Below are positions 10,426 to 20,960 of a stretch of 64,000 bases of DNA, piece after piece. Source of the DNA: Saururus chinensis (Eukaryota > Streptophyta > Magnoliopsida > Piperales > Saururaceae). How positions within the stretch are numbered: the first letter of the stretch is position 1; every line of letters begins with the position of its first letter. The position numbers were made by a program, and so were the translations under genes. The stretch spans positions 2,837,330-2,901,329 of the forward strand of contig CP141140.1 in NCBI GenBank assembly GCA_035235625.1. Direction: 5' to 3'. The notes under the pieces were generated by a model. It saw only the letters and a list, made by a program, of their open reading frames with translations, ran no database searches and was not told the origin of the DNA.

Positions 10426-12766
10426 TAAGGATGCTAACGAGCCGAGTCGAACAGAGTTTTTAGGTTTTTTAACTTGAGCTCGATTTTTGAAAGCTCGGTT
10501 CGAGCTCGGCTTGAGCTCGATCGAATAGCTCGATGCCTGGCTTGAGCTTGGTTCGACTAAGAAACTCGAAACTTGACTTTAGCTCGAGCTTGAACCTATG
10601 TTCGAATTGAGCTCGAATCCCATTTTCAACCCAAACTATTTTTTTCTATAAAAATCCATATTAATTTAGAGAATCACACCAACATTACAAAAATAAAAAA
10701 AATTATAACAAACATAATTTTATTCTATTAAAGTTGTAAATATTATTTCAAAATCTATGGTTAGAATAAGAGTCAATAAATACCCTACAAAAAAATTTCA
10801 TTTGTCACCAAAAATTTAATTAATGTTATTCAAATATCTCATATAATAAATATAATTATATAAATAATATTAAAAAATAATAATTACGAAAATAACATAG
10901 AGAAAAATATTTACCAATATGGTGTTCCTTTTTTTCAAGCGCTTGCATGACCTTTTTTAAATTTTTTTATAATTTCGTTCTTATAGAGGAAAATTTCAAT
11001 ATAATGTACTGATTTTGTCATTTAAAGGATGAAATCAATATAATGTACTGATTTTGTCATTTTAAAATATGAAAACAGTGCAATGTACTGATTTCGTCAT
11101 TTAGAAGGATGAAATCAATAATGAAATAATTTTGTCCTCTCTTCTCTTTCTCCTCTCTACTCTCTCTTCATTCTCACTCTCTCTCCTCTCTCTTCACTCT
11201 CTCTTCTCTCTCTCTTCACACACTCTCTCTATTCACTCTCTCCTCTCTATATTTCTAGTCAATCTATCTCTTCTCTCTCTCTTTTAGCTATCTCTCTTAT
11301 CTTTCTCTTCACTCTCTCTCTCTGCACTTTCTCTTCTCTTTGTCCACTCTTCTTTCTCTTTCTCTCTCTCATGTGCGTAACATGAGCCCTAGCTATGAGA
11401 AGTGGGGAGAAAGTAGAAAATTTTAATTTAATTTTTTCTTATTTATATATTATATATTAGAATATTAAATTTAAAGTAAAATATAATGTATTTGTGAATG
11501 ACGAAATCAATATATTTTTAAAAAATTTCATGATTTTGTCCTTTAGAAGAGAGGAGAGAGAGAAGAGAAAGAGAATAGAAAGAAAGATGAGAGAGAGAAG
11601 AGAGATAATCGAAAGAGAGAGAAGAGAGAGAGAACAGAGAGAGGAGAGAGAGTGAATGGAGAGGAGAGAGAGAAGAGAGAGAAGGGAGAGGAGAGAGAAG
11701 AGAGAGAATGGAGAAAGAGAGAGAAAAAATCAATTCATTATTGATTTCGTCATTTGGAAGGATAAAGTTAGTACATTGTATTAATTTAAGTGTACTCATT
11801 TCGTCTTTCTAAAGGATGAAATTATGAAAAAAAACTAAAAAAAAACCACACATGTGTCAGGGCCTAGTCAGAGAAAAGGAATACCATATTAGTAAATATT
11901 TTTTTCTCTCCGTTATTTTGATAGTTATATAAAATTACTCATATAATAAGCCACAAAAAACTAAACTAGTCACCAAAGTTATGACAACTCTTATTCACAT
12001 ATTTCATATCTAATTATTCTAGTGACTACAAAAATTTAATAATAAGAGAATTATTTGGACCTTAGCAATAATATATTTCATGGTGTGTGGATTGCCTGTA
12101 AAAAGAAAAATCAATATAATTAGAATTCAATAGTAAAATCTAGACTTAGTTCATTGAATATATTTATAGGCAAAATCTAGATATAGTTCACTAAATCTCT
12201 AATTCTAAACTAATGTGATTGGTTGAATTAAGAATGTTTATTTGCAAGTATAATTACATATTTATATTTGTTAGGATTAGAATGATTAAAGGTAGTATTT
12301 ATATTTATATCATACCTACATTCTCAATTTTATTAGTAGTAGGATTTATATTTGTTTGAAATATAAGAGTATAATATAGGTATTATATATCATATTATAC
12401 AGTATATCAGATATTATATATTAATGTATATATAGTATATATATTTTATAAAATAATATAAAATATTATGGGTACATGAAAGGTAAAAGTTAAGAAATTT
12501 ATATAATATGGGTATAATATGTAAAAAGTGATATATAACAAATCGAGTCGAGTTCAAGCCGAGCTTCGAGTCAATTTTGAGTCGAACCGATCAGGTGTCG
12601 AGTCGAGTCGAGTCGATTCGAGTTGGCCTATGTTCGAGATCGGCTCATTTTCTTTCGAGTTCGAACATAGCTCAAGTTGAGCTCACTTTGAGCCGAGCCA
12701 AATTCGAGTCAAATAGAGTCGAGCCTGTTCAGCTCAACGAGCTGGCTCGGCTCGTTAGCAACCTTA
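10426..12766. mobile_element. Non-autonomous hAT element, 2.3 kb
   Basis: The termini are TAAGGATGCTAACGAGCCGAG at the left and the inverted TAAGGTTGCTAACGAGCCGAG at the right, flanked by an 8-bp duplication. Subterminal regions (10440-10620 and 12540-12760) are packed with GAGCTCGA/TCGAGC-type motifs, as expected for repeated transposase-binding sites in hAT ends. No transposase frame is present. The interior is AT-rich and contains a nested inverted structure. A second copy lies at 55126-57960 in the opposite orientation. Confidence 0.85.
10980..11830. repeat. Inverted repeat with CT-rich and GA-rich arms inside hAT
   Basis: The left arm has GTACTGATTTCGTCATTTAG and GGATGAAATCAATAATGAA followed by a (TC)n-rich run (about 11137-11375). 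The right arm has a (GA)n-rich run (about 11538-11735), then TCATTATTGATTTCGTCATT and AAAGGATGAAATT. The two arms are inversely related and could fold into a long hairpin. They may be a nested MITE or a foldback. Confidence 0.7.
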
Positions 12767-12774
12767 GTTCTTCG

Positions 12775-12940
12775 ACATCCTGGGGTTGTTCTTTGACTTC
12801 CTGGGGTGGTTCCACGACCTCCCGTGGTTGTTCTATGACTTCTGCATTTATTTTCGACAAAAATCTAGTTATTACGGTCCTTTGCAACTTCGAACCAATC
12901 TTTTTCTTTAGTTTGGTGCCAGCTTGTGGTTGTCGTTTCT
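12775..12940 (-). pseudogene. MULE protease gene, middle exon, 5' part
   Basis: Reading leftwards from a aaatacag acceptor, the frame encodes a basic stretch and then INAEVIEQPREVVEPPQEV and KEQPQDVEE. It stops at the hAT duplication. The Glu/Pro/Gln-rich repeat resumes across the hAT at 10417. Confidence 0.6.
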
Positions 12941-13261
12941 CTGTATTTAAGAAATAAGCCAGTGTTAGTAAACACACGATATGTACGCTAGTCGTCTTTT
13001 ACCAACCACGATGAAACTGTGTATCGTATTGTTGGAAAAACAAAAAGAGGACTCATTGTACTCATGATCACACGACCACGCAAAGATTGTTTTCAGAAGT
13101 AACTACTGTTTCAATGATCATGCGATTGAAGACACAACAATACCAAAATCGTCTTTCTTAATAAACGACGTGATCCCCTATCGTGCACTCGACTACACGA
13201 AGATCCCCTAATGAAACACGATACAATAAAATGTCATACTTAAAATGAATCCCTCTTCGAC
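12941..13261 (-). other. Probable intron of the MULE protease gene
   Basis: This is non-coding on both strands as far as I can see. It is rich in ACACGA and TCGT half-sites (for example near 12975, 13070 and 13220), like the other introns of this element. The left boundary is approximate. Confidence 0.45.
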
Positions 13262-14002
13262 TGGCTGAGGGACATGTACTGGTTGATCTTCGGGGGTAGA
13301 TGGTTGGAGAGATACTCTGGATTTTGAGGATCTTGACTTTAAACGAACTGACGGCAATCCTTCTGATCTTGGTAGAGGGGTTGATGCTTGGGCAACCTCC
13401 AGCTGAGTGGGTTAAGGCGGCTATTTTATCTCCGGTTCCTCGGGGGGTTGCATATGCTCTATGAGGCTAGTTGCCACCTCGAGATTGTTCTTAACACGCT
13501 GGAGTGCAACTTCAACTCGCTCCGTGTTCCATCCCCGCTCATCGTAGAGCACGGTCTTCTCCAAAACAACTTCACATATTCCCGTCATGACATCAACTGG
13601 CATGATGAATGATTCAATGACCTCATGGCCAGAATGTACATACCCCAACGTCTCGCTGTGGAGTGTGTGGTCAGGTCTCATTGGCCAGAAAGTCTGCGTA
13701 ACCGCCTTCTTAGCTTTTGGGATTGCCCTTTGGACATCTATCAAGTGCGCCTCTTCGGGAATTGGTGTGATGTGCATAACAATTTGTGAGTCTGGTTTCA
13801 GCCTCATGAAGACATCCTCATACCACTTCCTCATTCGGTGATGAGCTATAATCTTCTTCCTCCCCTTTTCGCCAGCCAAGTCAAGTTTATCGGCCTTCTC
13901 CACGTCGCTCAAAAGTTGCGTAAATCCAGGCCACCTCTTGCACCTTGGGCTACATGGATGACCACTGGGAGCCCATATGGATGTATGCTCATAAAACCAT
14001 AC
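13262..14002 (-). pseudogene. MULE protease gene, central exon
   Basis: A tgtccgccag acceptor precedes the exon at 14002. The first part reads PYGLPVVIHVAQGARGG. After a one-base frameshift near 13915 it continues as LSDVEKADKLDL and then 163 residues to 13421, with MRKWYEDVFMRLKPDSQI and FIMPVDVMTGICEVVLEK. It matches no domain I can name beyond the general DUF1985/ULP gene context. It lies between the DUF1985-like exon and the acidic exon, in the same orientation. Confidence 0.6.
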
Positions 14003-14323
14003 CTGGCGGACAATACATAGTGCAAATGGCCAGTATCATCACTATAACAAACTAGTCGTGTTACTACTAATATGCTTTTAGCTCCATCGTGTTTCTGGTA
14101 ACATGATACTGACCGATCGTCTAATGTCATATCCACGATATTATACTTAGTCGTGTTACCGAGAACACGATATGTCTGCGTGCATGTTATATGTCGTATG
14201 TCCGATAACATGATTTAGTTTGTATCATGTGATCGATACGACGATATTTATCTATATGTAAACATATCGTGGCTTAGCGAGATGATATTAGATTTCGCGT
14301 GGTATAGCATATACGAGCGTTAC
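14003..14323 (-). other. Intron of the MULE protease gene with palindromes
   Basis: On the minus strand it runs from a CTCTAG/gtaacg donor to the tgtccgccag acceptor. Two 20-bp palindromes occur at 14087-14106 and 14151-14170, the second being TCGTGTTACCGAGAACACGA. Confidence 0.55.
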
Positions 14324-15074
14324 CTAGAGCACTAATGAAGCCCCAACGAGAATTCCGGCCATGGAGGAACGCTCATCCTGTCTGCTCATGATGTTCCGGT
14401 GGGCTGCCGATATGCCTCTCATCAGTATATCATGTACGGCACTTGCCCAATTGTAGCTCCCCACGATAGACATATCATCTAAGTAATCACACAGAGCTGG
14501 GGATACGACTCTATTGCTCTATGTGAACAACACAAGGACACCTATGTTCACGATCGCCAACCGTGCTAAGTCCTTGTCTGAAATAGTCCTTGTTTCGTCA
14601 GCCACTTCTTTCAACATTTCCTCAAGTCCTACCTTCTCCGGCCGCTTCCCTTGGAAGAACTTCTTGTAGAATTGCCCCCTGCCTTGGGTAGCCTTCCCAT
14701 TGCTACTTTCCAATTTACACGGGTTCCCTTTCCCACTCAAACCAGTGATCATAGCCACTTCAACCAGAGTAAGGGGTAGTCTTTTGGCCCTTATGTTGAA
14801 GAGCTCCAGTGAGTCGTCCCAACAATCACCAATGAGTACATCCAATAACGGCTTGGAGATGATGATGGGCTCGCAATCATATACTGGGTATAACCCAATC
14901 TTCACCAATATGGCCTTGTATCCCGGACGTGAATCTATAAGGTCTTTTGATAGACGCAGTTCAGTAGGGAAACTATTCGTTCCCAGACCCGGTCTTCTCA
15001 CGTAGATTCTCTTCTTCTTCTTTTCTGCAACCTTCACTGACTCCACCATTTGATGTAATACTCTAACTTTACGT
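14324..15074 (-). pseudogene. DUF1985-like exon of MULE protease gene
   Basis: A start codon at 15049 follows an acceptor at about 15075. The product reads MVESVKVAEKKKKRIYVRR, then IRAKRLPLTLVEVAMITGL, the pattern of plant DUF1985 domains found N-terminal to ULP1 domains in MULE-borne genes. A single in-frame TAG at 14519-14521 interrupts the frame. Beyond it the same frame carries on sensibly (RVVSPALCDYLDDMSI, GSYNWASAVHDIL) to a donor at 14324. One more stop sits at the exon end. The gene is a pseudogene by these stops. Confidence 0.65.
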
Positions 15075-15633
15075 CTGCAAAATTGGATAAATATATGCCA
15101 ATCAACAATAGGTCGCGACCATAATCAATAGCTGCGTCGATTCACATTATCTAACTAACTTGTATTTATACGATAAGTATATTTATCATGTTCTTGAACA
15201 TATGCTACAAGGAAGTTGCATACAAGATATCATAATGGTTGAACATTGTGTTTTCAATGTCTTATTGAACACACGATATATGACTCATCGTCTTTCTAAC
15301 CCAACGATAGTCTGATTCGACTGCCTATGTCGTGTGCTATAATACACACTAAATAAAAAATCATGCATACAAATGTCCGAAATGGCTTACCACGAAACCG
15401 TCGTTGCTGTTCTCTGAGCTGAATTAACCACTCGTTCGGCCGCTGCTTTTCTACAAAGTTTACTCCTTTACCCGGATTGCTGCAAACCCGAGCCCGCGCT
15501 ACAAAGAAGAAACACCTTTGGGGTGTACAGTTTCAAAACTCAACTTCACAAACTCATTCCAAAACTCGTTCTTTGCAAACTCATTCCAGAACAAAAAAAC
15601 CCTAATCTTCCATGTTTGGTTGGATAGGTCAGA
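15075..15633 (-). other. 5' end of MULE protease gene and right end of MULE
   Basis: An intron (about 15075-15390) ends on the minus strand at a GTAAGCC donor that follows a possible leader exon (15391 to about 15500). ACACGAT half-sites occur near 15270 and 15340. A short tandem-like stretch with AAACTCATTCCAAAACTCGTTC lies near 15560. No terminal inverted repeat can be defined because the left end of the MULE is outside the window. Confidence 0.4.
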
Positions 15634-18600
15634 TGTAACGCTTGAGATTTTTTATACATTTTCCTTAAAATTCATGAAATTTTTTTGCAATATAACTGCT
15701 ATAAATCGAGAAAAATGACGAATACAAAACCTGTGAAAACAGTTTTATAATTTAAAACATAACACATTAGTTTTTCCCATCCAAATTGTTACTCATTCGA
15801 TCAAACATCGTACGGCCAAACCAAACATCCATAGGCGCTACTCGAAAAACAAATGTACAAATAAATTGCTATGATCATAGACTTTAAATACAAATCTCTC
15901 CTAGGCATCCCTGAGTGCAAGTCCCATAACAGTCCACAGTATGATCCAAACTAAAAGTCCAAAATACATAAATACTTTAATTCTCATCTCACCCAATACA
16001 TTAGATCGTGACACAAAATATAATCTCATTGAGTTAAATATACTTGAATTACAAGGGGAAACAATCCATCACAGAATCGAGCATCCATCTCCAGGAGCTC
16101 TCCAACACAACTTGCAAAAGCCTCCCGAACAACGGGGCTAAAAAAGTAGGCAATTAGTATTTTCATACTCAGTAGGAAAATACCCAGTAGGGGAATCCTA
16201 AACAATGAACTCAATAAGTTCATAAAAACATGCTTTCACGCAACTCAAACATGAAGCATACTACATATAATAATCATGCACACATGCATAACAAACCATG
16301 AAACCAAACTTATACAAACACCCTTAATCAGGGTCTTACAACTTACTCGTACCATCGTATGCATACTCAATACCTTACACATACTTGTACGACCTTACTC
16401 ATACAATCTTATACTTACAGTCCTCTCAGAATCATATACTTACAGTCGTGCTTAGAAACTTACACTTACATTCTTACTCAGAATCATCATATTGCAGTCG
16501 TGCTCATACTCATACTCATACAACTTACATGTACTTATATGACCTTACTCATACAATCATACGCTTACTGTCTTACTCAAACATACACTTACAATCATAC
16601 TCAAACTATCGACCACTGAAGCTCATTACAACTAATAAGCTTCAACGTCGAAAAAGAAAAGAATGTCACTGGGGCATCACCTTAACCTCCGGGGAGTGAC
16701 TAGACACCATGGACTTTTCTGAAGGCAAGGCACACCTATGCTCATGGGGAACATGATCAAATAGGTAAGAATAGATCCATGATACTACTTACCTGAGCGT
16801 GCAAACATACACCCATACATAAGGGGTCATACAATTGCCCAGTCTTATAGTGTCATACGATTGCCCACCATTATGGTTCTTATAGTGCCAGTGTCACTCT
16901 TAGGCAGAAATCATACAGTGCCTCTTGGGCGGAATCATACAAATGCCACTCTTGGGCAGGAATCATACAACACTCTCAATAGAACATCAAACGTCTGTGC
17001 TTAATACAACACACATACCAAATCGAAAACATACATACAGTTGCTCTCAATAGAGCATCAAACGTCTAGTGCTCTATATAGCACACAGACAACATCCCGC
17101 AGGATAAACACCATGGCAAGACATGAGAAATGCATAGCTAATTCATTATCGGCTAACTCAAACATGGAACTTAATCCATCGAACCCTCAGGTCTCAAACT
17201 CACAACGCTATTATTAGCTTTCTCATAATTCAAGTTTGAATTAAGTATATTATACGGTACAATTATGCCACACAAACTCACAGTGCTCGACTAATCAAAT
17301 TGAAGCTGAGCAGTATCCGAACCCTAGTTCGGCAGGGCAGCAGACTTCACTTAACCCATCTATATCATGATCAACTCATCGTACATCAAAACCTTACAGT
17401 TTTACATACTTCGCCATCCACCTTATGGCCAAAATGTCTTACACAAACGTCAGCAAACTAAGCTCCTCAGAGCCAAACCCAATTATCACCCTCTTACTTA
17501 TGCCTCACTTATTATACTTACTTTTCACTTCATAATCTGTACATTATGCTTGTACAATTATGCACACTCTTTTTGTTTGACAAACCTCAAACATACGCTC
17601 TAAGCCAAAACAATCCACTCCAATCCTCGCCATCATACTCATCCTCTGTCATCCATCATACGCTTACACATCCATATCCAAATCCATACCAAACACTGTC
17701 ACTTCTTACCATCCATAACCCATACCTCTGCCCACATACACATACATATATCTATAGCATAGGCAAATAGCCGTCATACATACATATGTCCATCACACAT
17801 ACGTATAACACACATACTTTCATACATATGTAGCTTGCCAACATACTCGCTAGCCCTCACTAGCGCATACATACACATTTATACATACTTCAAACATACA
17901 CGCTAGCCATCACTAGCACATTCTCAATCCACATACGAAGCTTACAAATATACACGGTAGCCATCACTAGCACATACTCAATCAACATACGAAGTTTATA
18001 AACATACATGCTAGCCATCACTAGCAAACAAACTTCAAATATGCATACAGCCCGCATGCATGTCATATGCATTTCAACATGGCCTAATATATCCTCTTAC
18101 ATCATGCAAACGGATCATGATTTAGCATCCAAAGCATTGAATCATACAATCCTAGCATGCGACTACTCATTCAAAGCATACTATCATGAATTTAAGAGTT
18201 CAAAGTTCCCCTACCTCGTAATCATGACGTTTGATGGCGAGCACACGACAGTGGCAGCGGAATTGGTAGCCTAAAGCATTGCCAAGTTGAGATAACTGTT
18301 GTCCCGAGGATTTTAGGAAGTGCCAGAAACAATCATGGCCAAACTGGGTGTTAGAAGTCAATGCAGCAAAATCTACGATCAACGACGGCACATTAGGGCG
18401 GCTGAGAGAAAGGTCAAGCCAACATAAGTGGCGGTGCTACCATAAGTCAAGGGTGTACTCACTGAAGGTCGGCCAGTGGCTAAGACGTACTCAACCGGCC
18501 GCAAGACGTAGAAGTTGGCTATGGACAACATCCAATGGCGACAATTTCACGTCAACAAGGCCCACATACGGGCGGAGAGCGTGGGGTGATGCTTGAGGAT

Positions 18601-19897
18601 AGAGGAGAGGTGGTGGATGGCTTTGGTGTCAACTCTATTTGGTGGCAGAGCCAACCGACAGTCAGACGACACAAATACGACACCTAAACCCAAAAGCACA
18701 TGCGTGGCCACATGCACACGCTGCCAAAAAGTGCCACTCTAGGGGAGATGGGTCGGACAGTGACAGCCTAAGGCCTACAAAAGGGCAACTGAGCTAGGGC
18801 CAAGAAGTGGTGGCCGATTGAAGCGGCAACATCGCCAATCGCCACCCACAACCAACACATTTGGTGCGGGCAGCTGTGCATCTGGCACAGTATAGGGCGA
18901 AGGCAAGTGGCCCATTCCGAGTGGAGGTATAATCGGGCCAAGTGGGGCTGACCCTCACTATCGCTGAGCTAGGGCAGAGCCCACGATGGCCAAATGACCC
19001 ACACTCGCCGATGGCAACGACCCGAGATGCACCCAAAACGTCTAATCGGGCGTAGCAAGACAATAGGGGAGAAGCGAGGTCGAAAATGGTAACCCCCTAC
19101 TTACACTGGGTCGAGATAGGCTGGACGGAGTCTGTCCGGTGGCCGAACGACGACCGGAAACACACCGGCGTCTAAAAAACATCACGTACAACTAAATGAA
19201 AATATAACCAAAACCCAACCAAAGTAGCGGTAGCTCACAGCGGAGCAAAGAAAGTATGGTGGTTGCTCTAGCCAGCACCTATGGGTTCCTAGTGGCCAAC
19301 CAAACATAAGTTTAGTTGAGGGCGGCCGCAAATGACATCAAAATCACACCCCCACAGCTCAAAAACGAGATTTGAAGGAGAGAAAAACCGAAAAAAAGTT
19401 TGGTACCTCATGGAGGAGCGAAGAGGCCATGTCGGTGGTCATAGCTGGTACCTACGAACTCATGGCGGTGAGGTAAAGAGGATCCTGACAAGAACCGATG
19501 GAATCCAACGACAGAGGAGGGAGAACGAAGCAACCGAAAATTGGCTCGGGTTTTTACTCCATCTCTTTGGACATCTGGAATGTTTATGGACGTCGAGTTT
19601 TTCTTCAATAACTTACTGGAATGTCGATGGATTTTATTATATTCTTTTTTATTTTTCTATTTATGTTCCTAACACGCGTTCACTTCCTAGTTGTGCGTTG
19701 TACCTCTAAAACTCGTGTCAAAAGCGTGTAGCGAGGCCTGCGGCCTGCGACTAAACCCCATACCTAACTTTATGGGTATAAATACAGGGTAAATACACAA
19801 ATATAAAGACGTCGAAGCGTCACATTTTTCTGCCGAAAATGACCAAAAAAATAGCAAAAAAATCATAGAAAATCGTAGAAAAATCAGGGACCTTATA
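15634..19897 (-). mobile_element. Solo LTR, 4.3 kb, minus orientation
   Basis: On the minus strand it starts TATAAGGTCCCTGATTTTTC (TG decayed to TA) and ends GCGTTACA. It is flanked by perfect TCAGA duplications at 15629-15633 and 19898-19902. It is the reverse-complement relative of 29720-34319 over its whole length. No internal coding region or second LTR is present, so it is a solo LTR left by LTR-LTR recombination. The segment 18590-19150 is GC-rich compared with the rest. Short reading frames inside are not gene-like. Such long LTRs occur in Tekay/Del-type gypsy elements; that assignment is a guess. Confidence 0.9.
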
Positions 19898-20230
19898 TCA
19901 GAAAATCTTCTCCTACCCTACGTGAACGGTGCTCAATTAGAGGACTTTTCAATCGAAACGGAGTTTTGAATTGGAGGAATTGCCGGCGTCTGAAGTTGTA
20001 TGCTAATAAATGCGACTTTGTGAGAGTTTTACACGATATAAAACCTTACCTTTGTTTCGGAGTATTTTAGTCCTAAATTTATTTTGTATAGTGTTATTTC
20101 AGGTTATATGACATTTTTGTTCAAAATATAAGAAATATAAAATATTTTATTTTTTATTCAGGTAATATGAAAAAAATTCTTCTCTATATATCTAATAAGT
20201 CTTGAAGAAAGGCAAGGAAGTGATAATCTG
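19898..20230. other. Intergenic stretch right of the solo LTR
   Basis: This is AT-rich sequence with no coding signal. It may include the last part of the MULE flank. The first five bases are the TCAGA duplication. Confidence 0.4.
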
Positions 20231-20333
20231 ACGTGAAAAATGATAGGTCAAAACAACACTTCATCATTTTTAAACCACACATTAAAGGTTTAAAAATGAC
20301 AGTGTAGGCTTTTTGACGAGTGCTTTTTCACGT
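20231..20333. repeat. Foldback upstream of BCE2
   Basis: The outer arms are ACGTGAAAAA (20231-20240) and TTTTTCACGT (20324-20333). The inner arms TCATTTTTAAACC (20264-20276) and GGTTTAAAAATGA (20287-20299) are perfect inverses around a 10-base loop. This is a small hairpin, either a MITE or a structured leader/promoter element. Confidence 0.8.
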
Positions 20334-20960
20334 GGTTAAAGCATTTTTTTAAATGCTAATATCTTTAGCAAGGAGGCAGCTTAAGATCCCGTAAGAACAT
20401 CGGAGAAAAGGAGAAAGACAGAGGATAAGTGCGGCTGAATTCAGTTTGGGAAGCAAGATCAAACAAGAAATCAACCCCTCTCATAGCAATAGCATTTCAT
20501 ACGGTTTCATCTTTCATACCCGATAAAACATAATTATAGAGTTAACACGTTCGTTAGCGAGTATATACCAACTCGTACGAGGCACCGGACGCCTGCTTAA
20601 TATCCATCAAAGATATCCCCTTCGCAGGGGACAGCCAGCAGGGGCCGCAGGGCCGTCGGTAAGCGCACGTTAGCGCGGGTGCACTGGAGCAAACGATTTT
20701 ACGAAGCGGATATCCCGGCAGGGCGGCGGACCAAAAACGCTACCGCCGTGGGCATCCAGTCAGCAACTCGAGTCAGCATTCTTCCCTCAATCCTTATCTC
20801 TTGGAAGGTGCCAACAAAATCAAATCACTCGACAAAAACCAGAAGCTCACATTCCAATATCCTCATCCTACTCCTGATTTTGCCATTCCCTTCAACAACG
20901 ATCAGCTGCTCAGCCTACTTGTCCGCGGCTTTGCCATCGTAGGAGCTGTTTCTCTGAATC
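20334..20960 (+). promoter_or_regulatory. Promoter and 5' leader region of BCE2
   Basis: A weak TATA-like GAGTATATACC lies near 20560, followed by a GC-rich stretch to about 20760 and then a pyrimidine-rich leader. Two upstream ATGs open frames: 20679 (87 codons) and 20801 (147 codons, running to 21244 in a different frame and so overlapping the BCE2 start). The transcription start is not known, so whether these uORFs are in the mRNA is uncertain. Confidence 0.4.

Noticed and set aside
11518-11799. 93-codon minus-strand frame rich in Ser and Leu
   Set aside because: It is a translation of the GA/TC microsatellite-like arm.
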